Assembly (NCBI GenBank): GCA_026004215.1
Contig: BPIR01000003.1
Span: 314,879 to 378,878 of the forward strand
Source of the DNA: Candidatus Binatia bacterium
GTDB taxonomy: Bacteria > Desulfobacterota > Binatia > HRBIN30
Reading direction: 5' to 3'
DNA length: 64,000 nt
The notes under the pieces were generated by a model. That model was not told the origin of the DNA and did no database searches. It saw nothing but the letters and a program-made list of their open reading frames with translations. Both the position numbers and the translations under genes were made by a program. Below, in pieces: positions 40,153 to 49,650 of this stretch; within the stretch, counting starts at the first letter, position 1; the number at the start of each line of letters is the position of its first letter.

Positions 40153-40391
40153 TTTCCCTCGCCCTCGATGTCGCGCACGGTACGAATCGTGCTCCTGTTG
40201 ACCCCTGAAAACTGCGCCCTCATACCACACTCTGGCTGGGTTTTGTCAACATTGGACGTGGCAGGCGGTGGGGGTGTGCTCGACAGTCTCGAGGACTCGT
40301 GTTCGCCAGGCGATCGTGAGACTGGAAGGCGACTCCTCGCCAAAAGGCGGGACTTGCGTTCCCGCCGAGGGCTGGGTTTTAAGAAGTCGAG

Positions 40392-41501
40392 ATGCCGGTG
40401 GAATCGGAACGGACGACGAGGCGTGCCGCACTAATCGCTTCCGGTGCGGTGTTAGGCACCGCCCAGGACGGCGGTGAGGAGGCGTTGCATTTCGGGGACT
40501 GGAAGCGCGAGTGGGCTGCGGTGCGCGAAGGGGTAGGCGTGTTCGATGGTGGCTTTCGGAAACTTTGGGCGTTGGTGGGCACGGATCGAGTCTCTTTTTT
40601 ACAGGGCATGATCACGGCAGACGTGGCGCGGCTAGGCAATGGCACGGGCACCTACGCGGCCTCCGTGACCGTGCAGGGCCGGGTCGTCACGGACTTGCGA
40701 GTGTTTGCTCTCGAGGACGCACTCTGGCTCGACGTGCCGCGGGAGCGCGCGGATCGGGTTCGGGAACATTTGAGCCAGTATATCGTGGCGGACGACGTGG
40801 AGTTTGCGGACCCTCCAAGCGTGCCCCTGATTGTCTTGGAGGGGCGCCGTGCCGCGTCTCTTGCCCAGCGTTGGCTCGGTGAGGACGTGGCCGAACTCCC
40901 GATGTATGGCCATCGGGAAATCGTGTGGAATGGCCTCAATGTCCGTGTGGCGGCCGTGACCCATACCGGCGAAAGGGGTTGGATCCTGTTCGGGTCTCCG
41001 GCAGGCTTTGCACATCTCTGGCAGGAAGCATGCGCGCTGGGTGCGTTGCCTGTGGGTGCGCAGGCATTGGAAGTACTACGCATCGAGGCCGGAATCCCGC
41101 GTGTGGGCGTGGATATGGACGAATCGACGCTCATTGCCGAAGCCGATGTCGAAGCCGCAATTTCTTACGGTAAGGGCTGCTACCTCGGGCAAGAGGTGGT
41201 CGAGCGGGTGGCAGCGCGCGGGCAGGTTCAACGCAAGCGAAGAGGTTTCATTTGCCGTGGCAGCGCGTTGCCCGTGCGCGGGGCAGGTGTGTTTCAGCAC
41301 CAGCGTGAGGTCGGTCACGTCACTAGCGTGGCATGGTCTCCTGCGCTCGGGTGCGGTATCGGATTTGCCTATCTGCGGCGCGAGGTGTGGGAACCCGGTC
41401 AGATCCTGGAGGCGCGGTGGGCTGAAGATCGGGCCAGCATCGAAGTGGCGAACGTTCCGTTCCTCGAGTTACCCGTAAAGCTGCGGGGAACGGCGCAATG
41501 A
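40392..41501 (+). CDS. ygfZ: YgfZ/GcvT-family tetrahydrofolate-binding protein
   Basis: The family supports folate-dependent maintenance of Fe-S enzymes. The 369-residue protein has the diagnostic KGCYLGQE motif at residues 261-268, plus FRKLWALVGTDRVSFLQGMI and RIEAGIPRVGVDMDE, standard for GcvT-fold members. A C-terminal barrel (RRGFICRGSALPVRGAGVF onwards) completes the fold. It is divergent from the cysteine-repeat gene and begins the plus-strand catabolic block. Confidence 0.9.
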   Translation: MPVESERTTRRAALIASGAVLGTAQDGGEEALHFGDWKREWAAVREGVGVFDGGFRKLWALVGTDRVSFLQGMITADVARLGNGTGTYAASVTVQGRVVTDLRVFALEDALWLDVPRERADRVREHLSQYIVADDVEFADPPSVPLIVLEGRRAASLAQRWLGEDVAELPMYGHREIVWNGLNVRVAAVTHTGERGWILFGSPAGFAHLWQEACALGALPVGAQALEVLRIEAGIPRVGVDMDESTLIAEADVEAAISYGKGCYLGQEVVERVAARGQVQRKRRGFICRGSALPVRGAGVFQHQREVGHVTSVAWSPALGCGIGFAYLRREVWEPGQILEARWAEDRASIEVANVPFLELPVKLRGTAQ

Positions 41502-41529
41502 TCCGCAGTCAAGAGAGGAGGGAGAAATC

Positions 41530-41673
41530 ATGGCGACATTACTGGGCAAACGGTACGTCTGCACGCAGTGCGGAACCGAAATTCTGTGCACCAAGCCGGG
41601 GCCGGGCACGGTGGAGTGTTGCGGTCAGGAAGTCCAGGTGAAAGAAGCCAAGCCTGTGCCGTCGAGTGACTGA
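41530..41673 (+). CDS. Desulforedoxin-like small metal-binding protein (47 aa)
   Basis: The frame reads MATLLGKRYVCTQCGTEILC followed by TKPGPGTVECCGQEVQVKE. C-x-x-C then a C-C-G pair is the desulforedoxin iron-centre pattern. A strong ribosome-binding site (AGAGGAGGGAG) lies 7 bp before the ATG, which supports expression. Desulforedoxin domains bind one Fe in a Cys4 site and take part in electron transfer. Here it sits between ygfZ and an enoyl-CoA hydratase. A close relative is at 44892. Confidence 0.8.
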   Translation: MATLLGKRYVCTQCGTEILCTKPGPGTVECCGQEVQVKEAKPVPSSD

Positions 41674-41702
41674 GCGCGGCGAGCACATCGGGGTCAGGGA
41701 AG

Positions 41703-42458
41703 TTGGCAGAACCACCGGTATTGTACGAAAAGCGCGGCTCAATTGGCGCGGTGCGCCTCAACCGGCCGGAGGTGCACAATGCCTACAACATGGCCATGCG
41801 CGACGGGTTGTTCGAGGTGCTTTCTGCGATTCGCGACGATCCCGAGGTGCGTGTCGGGGTTATTTTGGGCAACGGGCCCTCGTTTTGCTCGGGAGGCGAT
41901 CTAAACGAGTTCGGCACTGCGGCCAGTCCGACTTCCGCGCGGGCGGCGCGTTGGCGGCGCGATGTGGCCGGTTTGTTGGCCAGCCTGTGGAAGCCCATGA
42001 TTGCCGGTGTACATGGATACGCCGTGGGTGGGGGACTGGAGTTGGCCTTGTTGTGCGACTGGTGTGTGCTCAGCGACGATGCGCGCATGTGTTATCCGGA
42101 AACTGGTTTGGGTACGATTCCCGGAGTGGGTGGCACGCAAACCATGCCGCGCTTGGCGGGGCGGGCTCGGGCACTGGAGGCGATGGGAAGCGGGCGCTGG
42201 CTTTCGCCCCGCGAGGCCGTAGAGTGGGGCCTGGCTGTGCGCATTGTGGCCAGGGCTCGCCTGGAGTCCACTGTGTGGACACTGGCCGAGAAATTGGCTG
42301 CGATCGAGCCCGCGCTTTTGCAGCTCAGTAAACGTGCGGTTTGGGAAGGGCTCGACCGCAGTCTTGCGGCAGGGCTTTGTTTGGAACGCCGCTTGGCGTC
42401 GAGAGCCGCTTCTCGGCTGGCGGCTCGTCGAGGAGGGGAGGGGTCAGCCGGGTCATGA
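41703..42458 (+). CDS. Enoyl-CoA hydratase/isomerase family protein
   Basis: The gene starts with TTG (MAEPPVLYEKRGSIGAVRLN) after a weak AGGGA site. The crotonase motifs NGPSFCSGGDLNEFG and VHGYAVGGGLELALLCDW form the oxyanion hole, and PETGLGTIPGVGGTQTMPRL carries the usual catalytic glutamate position. The 251 residues fit a single-domain crotonase. Hydration of an enoyl-CoA is likely; isomerase or hydrolase activity cannot be excluded. It is coupled to the ligase gene by ATGA overlap. Confidence 0.9.
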   Translation: MAEPPVLYEKRGSIGAVRLNRPEVHNAYNMAMRDGLFEVLSAIRDDPEVRVGVILGNGPSFCSGGDLNEFGTAASPTSARAARWRRDVAGLLASLWKPMIAGVHGYAVGGGLELALLCDWCVLSDDARMCYPETGLGTIPGVGGTQTMPRLAGRARALEAMGSGRWLSPREAVEWGLAVRIVARARLESTVWTLAEKLAAIEPALLQLSKRAVWEGLDRSLAAGLCLERRLASRAASRLAARRGGEGSAGS

Positions 42459-44020
42459 ACACGGCAAACTTTCTGAGCATTCCGGCTTCGTTGTTTCCCG
42501 AACAAGAGATTGTGCGTTTTGGCGGGCGCACGCGCTCGTACGGCTCTCTTTGGGATGAAGTGCGCCGCTTGGCGCAGGGCCTGCGCGCGCTGGGCATCGG
42601 TCCCGGCGATTGCGTTGCCGTATTGGATACCAACTCTGATCGCTACGTGGCCGCGTATTACGCCGCCGCGAGCGCCGGCGCGGTGTTTTTGCCGCTCAAT
42701 TACCGTGCGAAGCTGCCGGAGCTCGAATTCATGATTGGCAACGCCGGCGTGCGCCTTTTGTTTGTCGGCGACCGATACGTAGATACCGCCGAGCAACTGC
42801 GCCGGCGCTTGCCGAACGGGCCGCGCATCGTCGCCCTGGGAGAGCGACGACTCGACGGCCTGGTTTACGACGACCTCCTCGCCCGCGGAATTTTGGACGA
42901 TCCGGTAGCCGTAGACGACGATGCGACCGCAATCCTCATGTACACGAGCGGCACTACAGCTCGCCCAAAGGCGGTGCTGCTGACGCACGGAGACTTCACG
43001 CAGTACGTTACGGCGAATGTGGAGCTGGCCGATGGCACACCGCGTGGAACTGCGCTGGTGTGCGTGCCGGTTTACCACATTGCCGGAGCGACGAACATCA
43101 TGACCAACGTGTGGACTGGCCGCCGTATGGTCTTGCTGCCGCAGTTCGACGCGGGTGCTTGGCTCCAAGCCGTGGAGCAAGAGCGGGTGACACACGCGTT
43201 TGTCGTGCCGACGATGTTGAAGCAGATTCTCGACCACCCGGACTTCAGTCGGCGAGACCTTTCCAGTTTGGAGGTCCTGTCTTATGGCGGTGCGCCCATG
43301 CCGTTCCCGGTGATTCGCCGCGCAATCGAGGTGTTTCCTCGCTCCGTCGGTTTCGTCAACGCCTTTGGCCAAACCGAAACCACCTCGACACTGACGGTGC
43401 TAGGTCCGGAAGACCACCGCCTGACGGGCTCTGCCGCGGAGGACGAGGTGAAGCTGCAGCGTTTGCGTTCGATCGGCCGCCCGCTGCCTGACGTGGAGTT
43501 GATCGTGGTAGATGACGCCGGACGCGAGTTGCCGCGAGGGGAGGTGGGAGAGATTTGGGTACGTACGCCCCGTGTGATGAAGGGTTACCGCACAGAGTCG
43601 GGAGTGGAGTCGCCGTTGCAGCGCGATGGGTGGCTCCCGACGCGCGACATGGGCTGGATGGACCCGGATGGGTACGTGTTCCTGGCTGGGCGGAAAGACG
43701 ACATCATCATTCGCGGCGGGGAGAATATCGCACCGGCAGAAGTAGAGAATACGCTGTTTTCTCACCCCGCAGTGGAGGACGTGGCGGTCGTCGGGGTTCC
43801 CGATGTGGAGTGGGGCCAGCGAGTCGCTGCGTTTGTGGTTTGCCGCCCGGGCAGCGTGGCCACGGCCGAAGAGCTGATCGAGTTTTGCCGCCAGCGCTTG
43901 GCCAGCTTCAAAAAGCCGGACTTCGTGTACTTCGTCTCCGAGCTGCCGAAAAACCCGCTGGGCAAGGTGCTGAGAAAAGACTTGCGGGAACGGTGGGAGC
44001 GGGGCGAGAGAGGCTGGTAA
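42455..44020 (+). CDS. AMP-forming acyl-CoA synthetase
   Basis: It activates a carboxylic acid with ATP and CoA. The ATG at 42455 overlaps the preceding stop, so the upstream extension is rejected. Of 521 residues, YTSGTTARPK at 163-172 is the AMP/phosphate loop, NAFGQTETTS the A5-type motif, and GWMDPDGYVFLAGRKDDIII the hinge region. The catalytic lysine motif NPLGKVLRKDL lies near residue 500. Context suggests a fatty, terpenoid or aromatic acid substrate, not acetate. The exact substrate is unknown. Confidence 0.93.
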   Translation: MNTANFLSIPASLFPEQEIVRFGGRTRSYGSLWDEVRRLAQGLRALGIGPGDCVAVLDTNSDRYVAAYYAAASAGAVFLPLNYRAKLPELEFMIGNAGVRLLFVGDRYVDTAEQLRRRLPNGPRIVALGERRLDGLVYDDLLARGILDDPVAVDDDATAILMYTSGTTARPKAVLLTHGDFTQYVTANVELADGTPRGTALVCVPVYHIAGATNIMTNVWTGRRMVLLPQFDAGAWLQAVEQERVTHAFVVPTMLKQILDHPDFSRRDLSSLEVLSYGGAPMPFPVIRRAIEVFPRSVGFVNAFGQTETTSTLTVLGPEDHRLTGSAAEDEVKLQRLRSIGRPLPDVELIVVDDAGRELPRGEVGEIWVRTPRVMKGYRTESGVESPLQRDGWLPTRDMGWMDPDGYVFLAGRKDDIIIRGGENIAPAEVENTLFSHPAVEDVAVVGVPDVEWGQRVAAFVVCRPGSVATAEELIEFCRQRLASFKKPDFVYFVSELPKNPLGKVLRKDLRERWERGERGW

Positions 44021-44068
44021 CGGTGCACGGTTCCGCCGCCTCGCGCGGGGCTAAAGGGTAGCCATTGC

Positions 44069-44845
44069 ATGAGACGTCTCCCTGACCCCGAGACTCGTGC
44101 CGCGGCACAAGGCTCCGTGAAGATGGAGCGATCCGGGGGAGTTGCGATCGTCTCGTTGTTCGAGCCTGGCTACCCAGGCCGGATGGATGCCAGTATGGAC
44201 TCCCAGCTTTGTCGCACGATCGAGGAGCTGGCCTTCGATGACACGGTCCGCGTGGTGTTGCTGGTCTCCCGAAGCCGCGATTTTTGTTTGGGGCTTGCGC
44301 CGGACGAAGGTGACGGGCTCGTACAGTCTGTCGAGGCCGTCGCGCAGCTTTCTTGCCCGGTGATTGCCGTGGTTCACGGCGGCGCCGTGGCGGAAGGTTG
44401 TGAGCTTGCCTTGGCCTGTGACCTTCGATTCGCTTCGCGTCGCGCCTATTTTGCCCTGCCGCAGCTTACCGAAGGGCGGTTTTTTCGAAACGGCGCGACG
44501 CAGCGGTTACCGCGCCTCGTGGGCCGACCGCGGGCGCTCGAGATGTTGTGGACTGGCCAGCGTGTCGCGGCCGCGAAGGCGTTACGGTGGGGTTTGGTCA
44601 ATGCCGTGTGGGATGAAGGAGCCTTGCGATCCGAGGCGGAGCGCTATGCCCGCCTGCTGGCTCAACGTGCCCCCCTCGCCTTGCGCTATGCGAAGGAAGC
44701 GGTAGGCAAAGGTCTCGATGGGACGTTAGAGCAAGGCATGCGACTGGAGGAAGACCTGTATGTGTTGTTGCAAACGACGGCCGATTGGCGCGCGGGAATC
44801 GAGGCATTTCGCAGGAAAAAGAAAGTGCGGTTTCGCGGCCAGTAA
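44069..44845 (+). CDS. Enoyl-CoA hydratase/isomerase family protein (second)
   Basis: The 258-residue crotonase has RSRDFCLGLAPDEGDG and VVHGGAVAEGCELALACDLR at the oxyanion-hole positions and RLVGRPRALEMLWTGQRV in the helical part. The active-site region (FALPQLTEGRFFRNGATQRL) departs from classical hydratases, so isomerase or other crotonase chemistry is possible. It follows the ligase gene by 48 bp and precedes the second desulforedoxin-like gene. Confidence 0.88.
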   Translation: MRRLPDPETRAAAQGSVKMERSGGVAIVSLFEPGYPGRMDASMDSQLCRTIEELAFDDTVRVVLLVSRSRDFCLGLAPDEGDGLVQSVEAVAQLSCPVIAVVHGGAVAEGCELALACDLRFASRRAYFALPQLTEGRFFRNGATQRLPRLVGRPRALEMLWTGQRVAAAKALRWGLVNAVWDEGALRSEAERYARLLAQRAPLALRYAKEAVGKGLDGTLEQGMRLEEDLYVLLQTTADWRAGIEAFRRKKKVRFRGQ

Positions 44846-44891
44846 ACACACGGATAGAAGCTGTCGTTGATGAGAGGAGGGAACGGTCGGT

Positions 44892-45011
44892 ATGGCCAAT
44901 CAGATTGGCAAAATTTACCAGTGCCCAAAGTGCGGTGCTCAAGTGATCGTGACCAAAGGTGGTGCCGGCACATTGAAATGCTGCGGGGAGGACATGCAAA
45001 TCAAAAAGTGA
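44892..45011 (+). CDS. Desulforedoxin-like small metal-binding protein (39 aa)
   Basis: The frame MANQIGKIYQCPKCGAQVIV, then TKGGAGTLKCCGEDMQIKK, carries the same C-x-x-C and C-C-G iron site as the protein at 41530. The site GAGAGGAGGGAA lies 9-10 bp before the ATG. Its size is close to desulforedoxin itself (about 36 residues). It stands 37 bp before the PhyH-like dioxygenase gene and may pass electrons to an oxygenase in this block. Confidence 0.82.
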   Translation: MANQIGKIYQCPKCGAQVIVTKGGAGTLKCCGEDMQIKK

Positions 45012-45048
45012 GGCGCGCCAACGCTTGCGCCGGGGAAAGGAGCCCGCG

Positions 45049-45861
45049 ATGTTGACCGAAGACGACCTCCGCAAACACGCCCGGCACATCGAGGAACACG
45101 GATACACGATTCTCGAGCGGGTGATCGAGCCGGAGTTGATCGACGCTCTGGTCGAGGACCTGTATCGGATCGAGCGGGAGTACGACATCCAGCCGGCAAA
45201 GAACCTGTTCGAAGGAACGAAGACGGTGCGCATTTACAATTTGCTCGTGCACGGCAAGCTCTACGAGCGGATCCCCGTGCACGAGAATGTGCTGCCACTG
45301 GTGGAACGCGTGCTCGATGCCGGTTGTTTGGTATCTTCGCTGTCCTCGATTGCCATTTGTCCCGGAGAGCGAGCGCAACCAATTCACTCGGACGATCAGT
45401 TGATCCCCATCGCGCGCCCGCATCCTCCGGTGGTGTGCAACACCATGTGGGCGCTCACGGACTTTACCGAGGAAAACGGCGCGACCCGTTTGGTGCCCGG
45501 CTCCCACAAGTTCGACAGCCATCCGGTGATCGGCGAGCGTTATGACACGATTGCGGCAGAGATGCCCAAGGGTAGCGTGTTGGTGTGGCATGGAAGCTTG
45601 TGGCACGGAGGAGGAGCGAACCGCACGAATGAACGGCGCATTGGCATTGCCATGAACTACTGCGCTGGCTTCATCCGGCAGCAGGAGAATCAACAACTGG
45701 GAATCCCCAGGGAAATTGCACGGGGATTCAGCCGGCGACTTCGGGAGCTCGTGGGTTACAGCGTGTACAACGGGCTCATTGGGCACATCGACAAGCGCAG
45801 CCCCATGTTCCTCCTCGACGAGGAAGAGCCGGACACGCGCTTGGCGTGGGACCGGCGTTGA
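45049..45861 (+). CDS. Phytanoyl-CoA dioxygenase (PhyH) family protein
   Basis: These are Fe(II)/2-oxoglutarate-dependent hydroxylases. Start MLTEDDLRKH is chosen because AAAGGAG lies about 7 bp upstream. Of 270 residues, H113-S-D115 and H186 (in WHGSLWHGGGANRT) give the facial metal triad, with Arg a few residues later for 2-oxoglutarate. ATRLVPGSHKFD is a PhyH signature. The natural substrate is unknown, although the neighbours suggest a branched or cyclic acyl compound. Confidence 0.9.
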   Translation: MLTEDDLRKHARHIEEHGYTILERVIEPELIDALVEDLYRIEREYDIQPAKNLFEGTKTVRIYNLLVHGKLYERIPVHENVLPLVERVLDAGCLVSSLSSIAICPGERAQPIHSDDQLIPIARPHPPVVCNTMWALTDFTEENGATRLVPGSHKFDSHPVIGERYDTIAAEMPKGSVLVWHGSLWHGGGANRTNERRIGIAMNYCAGFIRQQENQQLGIPREIARGFSRRLRELVGYSVYNGLIGHIDKRSPMFLLDEEEPDTRLAWDRR

Positions 45862-45885
45862 TCCCTTCTCGCGTAGAGTTTGTTC

Positions 45886-47304
45886 ATGCCCAGCAGAAGA
45901 GTGGACCTTTGCGTAATCGGTAGTGGCCCGGGCGGTGAGGGGGCCGCAATGCGTGCCGCCAAGGCAGGCAAACGCGTGGCCGTGGTGGAACGCTTCCGCG
46001 CGGTCGGCGGAAGTTGCACCCACTGGAGCACGATTCCGAGTAAAGCGTTGCGGTACGCGGTGCGGCAGTGGATCGAGTGCAGCACGAGTGCTTTGTGGCG
46101 CGACTTGGGTTTCAAGCCACCGCGTGTGACCTTTCCGCAGTTGCTGCGTTCGGCGCAGGACGTCATCCAGAAACAGGTGGCGTTACGGGAGTCGTTCTAC
46201 GAGCGCAATCATGTTGCGCTCGTGCATGGGCGCGCGTCGTTTGTAGATCCGCACACGGTGGAAGTGGAAGACGAGCGGGGAGGCCGCGAGATTGTCGTCG
46301 CCGATGCCTTCGTGATTGCCGTAGGCTCGCGCCCCTACCGCCCGCCGGACGTGGATTTTTCCCATCCGCGCATTTTCGATGCGCAGACCATCTTGAGCCT
46401 CCAAGAAATGCCGCAATCGATCACGATTTACGGTGCCGGCGTGGTCGGTTGCGAGTACGCGTCCATCTTTCGCAATCTGGATTGCAAGGTGAACCTGGTG
46501 AATACCCGGGGCAAGTTACTCGAGTTCCTGGATGACGAGATCATCGATGCGCTGGCCTATCACTTGCGGGAACAAGGAGCGTTGATTCGCCACAACGAGG
46601 AGTATGAGCGGGTCGAGGGTCGCGACGATGGTGTGGTGCTGCACCTCAAGTCCGGCAAGAAGATCAAAACGGATGTTTTGCTTTGGGCCAACGGGCGCAC
46701 GGGCAACACCGACGGATTGGGATTGGAAGGCATCGGGATCCATGTGGATGGGCGCGGCAACATTCCGGTGAATCAGAACTACCAAACCGCCGTGCCGCAC
46801 ATTTACGCAGTCGGCGATGTCGTGGGGTTCCCCGCACTGGCCAGCGCCGCGTACGATCAGGGACGCTTTGCGGTGGCCCACTGGCTTTACGGCCGCTGCG
46901 AGCACTTGATCGAATTTATCCCGACGGGAATTTACACCATTCCGGAAATCAGTTCGGTCGGGAAGACCGAACGGGAACTGACGGCCGCCAAGGTGCCGTA
47001 CGAAGTGGGACATGCGTTCTTTCGCAGCTTGGCGCGCGGGCAGATTACCGGCCACACGGTAGGGATGCTCAAGCTACTGTTCCATCGCGAAACGCTGGAG
47101 ATCCTCGGGATCCACTGTTTTGGTGACCAAGCCGCCGAAATCGTGCACATCGGCCAGGCGATTATTTCGCAAAAGGGTGCGGGAAATTCCTTGCGCTACT
47201 TCGTCAATACAACCTTCAATTACCCCACCATGGCGGAGGCCTACCGCGTGGCGGCGCTGAACGGGCTCAACCGGGTTTTCGATAATCCCGACTTGCGGCC
47301 GTAG
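45886..47304 (+). CDS. sthA: Soluble pyridine nucleotide transhydrogenase
   Basis: This FAD enzyme moves electrons between NADPH and NAD+. Start [12 protein letters not shown] is preferred over the TTG 6 bp upstream. Residues 12-19 (GSGPGGEG) bind FAD. At the position of the redox disulfide of lipoamide dehydrogenases it has C44-THWS-T49, so the second Cys is missing, which is typical of Sth[11 protein letters not shown] binds NAD(P) and the C-terminal dimer domain contains [20 protein letters not shown]. It probably balances NADPH produced or used by the surrounding oxidations. Confidence 0.9.
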   Translation: MPSRRVDLCVIGSGPGGEGAAMRAAKAGKRVAVVERFRAVGGSCTHWSTIPSKALRYAVRQWIECSTSALWRDLGFKPPRVTFPQLLRSAQDVIQKQVALRESFYERNHVALVHGRASFVDPHTVEVEDERGGREIVVADAFVIAVGSRPYRPPDVDFSHPRIFDAQTILSLQEMPQSITIYGAGVVGCEYASIFRNLDCKVNLVNTRGKLLEFLDDEIIDALAYHLREQGALIRHNEEYERVEGRDDGVVLHLKSGKKIKTDVLLWANGRTGNTDGLGLEGIGIHVDGRGNIPVNQNYQTAVPHIYAVGDVVGFPALASAAYDQGRFAVAHWLYGRCEHLIEFIPTGIYTIPEISSVGKTERELTAAKVPYEVGHAFFRSLARGQITGHTVGMLKLLFHRETLEILGIHCFGDQAAEIVHIGQAIISQKGAGNSLRYFVNTTFNYPTMAEAYRVAALNGLNRVFDNPDLRP

Positions 47305-47516
47305 CCCTTACGGGCCCGCGGTCGCCCGCCCGACTACGCGCCCACCTGAGGGTGGAGCACGACTTCGAAACGCACCTGCAGTCAGCGAGGCGCGTGTGGG
47401 GCCGTGCGCGACTCGCTGCGGGCCCGCACGGCTCGAGGCGCCCGGATCGCCACGACGGGGCTTCCGCGGCTGTGCTGGTTGCGGTAGGTAGCGGCCATTT
47501 GCAGCGAGGCGGCGGT

Positions 47517-48326
47517 ATGAACGCACGGCACGATTGCGCCGATAAAGAGAAGCAGTCAGGCCGGTCCCAGATGGAACCGCGGTACTTCCGCATCTACGGC
47601 CCCTACCGCGGCAATGGGCCGCGGTTCTACGAACCGGAATCCCTGCCGTGGACGGCACTGCTGCGGCGCGAGGCTGGGAACATTCGAGAGGAACTCGTGC
47701 GTTACCTCGGCCGGGGTGGGCGCTTCCAACCTCACTTTGTTCCGGATCGGGTCCGGCTCGATGGTTGGCGAGGCATTCGATTGGTCACTGCGCGCCGGCC
47801 CTATCGTGCCGCCTGGGAAGCATTTCCGCACACGGTAGGGGTTTTGAGGCAAATTCCCGACCTTGTTACCGCGTCGTTCAACATTCTCGAGCCGGGCGCG
47901 AGCTTACCCGCGCACCACGGCGATACGAATTTGTTCTACCGCGCCCACTTGGGTCTGTTTGTCCCCGGTTCCGTGGAGCATTGCGGAATCGAAGTGGCCG
48001 GAGAACGCCGGGGATGGGAAGAGGGCAATGTGCTGGTATTCAACGACGCCTACCGGCACCACGTGTGGAACTTTACGGACCGCCCGCGGATCATCTTGAT
48101 TTGCGACGTGATGAAGCGCGAGTACGGCGGCGGTAGCCGGCGCAATTGCTCGCTTTTGCTCGGAGCGATTGCTTTGATGTACTTGCAATTTCGAGCCCCT
48201 GTGTTGCTACGCTTGCCGAGGCCGATCACCTCGCTCCTCCATGAGGGCTTTAGCCTTCCATTCCTCGCCTATTTGCTTGTGAACGCTTGGCCGGCAGCGA
48301 ACAAGCCGTACCCACGGGGCGGCTGA
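47517..48326 (+). CDS. Aspartyl/asparaginyl beta-hydroxylase-like dioxygenase
   Basis: Start MNARHDC at 47517 follows a GAGG site. Of 269 residues, the core has LPAHHGDTNLFYRAHLGLFV and NVLVFNDAYRHHVWNFTD, the His ligands and strand order of AspH-type 2-oxoglutarate oxygenases. WEAFPHTVGVLRQIP precedes them. A hydrophobic tail (ALMYLQFRAPVLLRL and FLAYLLVNAW) may attach it to a membrane. Members of this family in bacteria often modify lipids or small molecules rather than proteins. The substrate is unknown. Confidence 0.85.
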   Translation: MNARHDCADKEKQSGRSQMEPRYFRIYGPYRGNGPRFYEPESLPWTALLRREAGNIREELVRYLGRGGRFQPHFVPDRVRLDGWRGIRLVTARRPYRAAWEAFPHTVGVLRQIPDLVTASFNILEPGASLPAHHGDTNLFYRAHLGLFVPGSVEHCGIEVAGERRGWEEGNVLVFNDAYRHHVWNFTDRPRIILICDVMKREYGGGSRRNCSLLLGAIALMYLQFRAPVLLRLPRPITSLLHEGFSLPFLAYLLVNAWPAANKPYPRGG

Positions 48327-48492
48327 CGCGTCGTCCCCCGGCGAGCACGAGTCGGACCAGTGCCGCACCCGGGAGCTTCACTGCGGGCGCCCTCGGTCTC
48401 GTGGGATCCGAGCCGGGTAGCGGCCGCGCAACGAAAGCGTGCTCGCCCGAAATTTTTTTCCGTGCTAGCAAAGCGCGCCGTCGAGCGGGGAT

Positions 48493-49650
48493 ATGGATAT
48501 CAAAGACCGTACTGCCATTGTCGGCATTGGACAGACGCGGTTTGGGAAGGGCTTGCCGGAGAGCGAGCTCTCGCTCGCGTGTCAGGCCATTTCTGCCGCC
48601 CTGGACGATGCGGGGATCGCGCCGCGAGAGGTGGACGGGCTGGTCATGTTTTCCATGGAAAACGGGCGCGAGGTGGAGATCGCCCGCAATCTGGGCTTGG
48701 GTGCCATTACGTATTTTGGAGAGGTGGGTTACGGAGGTGGTGCGGGGTGTGCCACCGTGGGGCACGCAGCCATGGCCGTGGCCACGGGGCAGTGCCGTGT
48801 TGCCGTTGCGTGGCGGGCACGCAAGCGATCCGCGAAAACGAGTCGTCCATGGGCGAACGTGGGCAGCCGCGTGAGCGGATCGGCGCAATGGACCAGGCCG
48901 TTCGGCCTGCTGCGCCCGGTGGACGAAATTGCCATGCTCACCCGGCGTTACATGTACGAATACGGAGCCACGCGGGACCACCTGGCAAACGTGGCATTGG
49001 CGTGCCGGAAACATGCGAACCGCAATCCGAACGCCACGTTTTACGATCGGCCGCTGACTCGCGAACAGTACATGTCCGCGCGCTGGATCAGTGAGCCGCT
49101 TTGTTTGTACGACAACTGTCTCGAAACCGATGGGGCGCTGGCCGTCGTGGTTACCAGCGCAGAGCGCGCGCGCGATGCAAAACAGCCGCCCGTGTACATT
49201 CATGCGTTTGCCCAAAGCATTCCGCCTCAGTGCCAGCCAATGACGAATTACTTTTGCGATGACCCGTTGCGTGGGCCGGCGTGGGATTGCGCCCGACTCT
49301 TGTGGTCCAAGAGCGATTTCCGGCCCGAGGACGTGCGGGTGGCGCAGATTTACGACGCGTTCACGCCGCTCATTTTGCTCTCTTTAGAGGGATATGGATT
49401 TTGCAAGCGCGGCGAAGCCGGTCCGTTCACGGAAGGCGGAGCTTTGGAGTGGCCCGATGGCCGGCTGCCGATCAACACCTCCGGCGGGGGACTCTCGGAA
49501 GCGTATGTGCACGGTTTCAATTTGATTCTGGAAGGGGTGCGCCAAATGCGAGGAACCTCGACCTGTCCGGTAGCCGACTCGCCGTGCTGCCTTGTCACCA
49601 GCGGCGAGGGCGTGCCGACGAGCGCGCTTTTGTTGCGGAGAGCCGTATGA
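48493..49650 (+). CDS. Thiolase-like protein (SCP-x/Ltp2-type lipid-transfer or retro-aldolase family)
   Basis: The 385 residues have a thiolase fold: RTAIVGIGQTRFGK at the N-terminus, AGCATVGHAAMAVATGQC, YDNCLETDGALAVVVTS, then the C-terminal INTSGGGLSEAYVHGFN. The classical GHPxGA motif is absent and replaced by EAYVHG. This is common in the DUF35-linked group that includes the steroid side-chain aldolase Ltp2. The next gene encodes the DUF35 partner and overlaps by ATGA, so a heteromeric complex is likely. Substrate assignment is inference. Confidence 0.87.
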   Translation: MDIKDRTAIVGIGQTRFGKGLPESELSLACQAISAALDDAGIAPREVDGLVMFSMENGREVEIARNLGLGAITYFGEVGYGGGAGCATVGHAAMAVATGQCRVAVAWRARKRSAKTSRPWANVGSRVSGSAQWTRPFGLLRPVDEIAMLTRRYMYEYGATRDHLANVALACRKHANRNPNATFYDRPLTREQYMSARWISEPLCLYDNCLETDGALAVVVTSAERARDAKQPPVYIHAFAQSIPPQCQPMTNYFCDDPLRGPAWDCARLLWSKSDFRPEDVRVAQIYDAFTPLILLSLEGYGFCKRGEAGPFTEGGALEWPDGRLPINTSGGGLSEAYVHGFNLILEGVRQMRGTSTCPVADSPCCLVTSGEGVPTSALLLRRAV

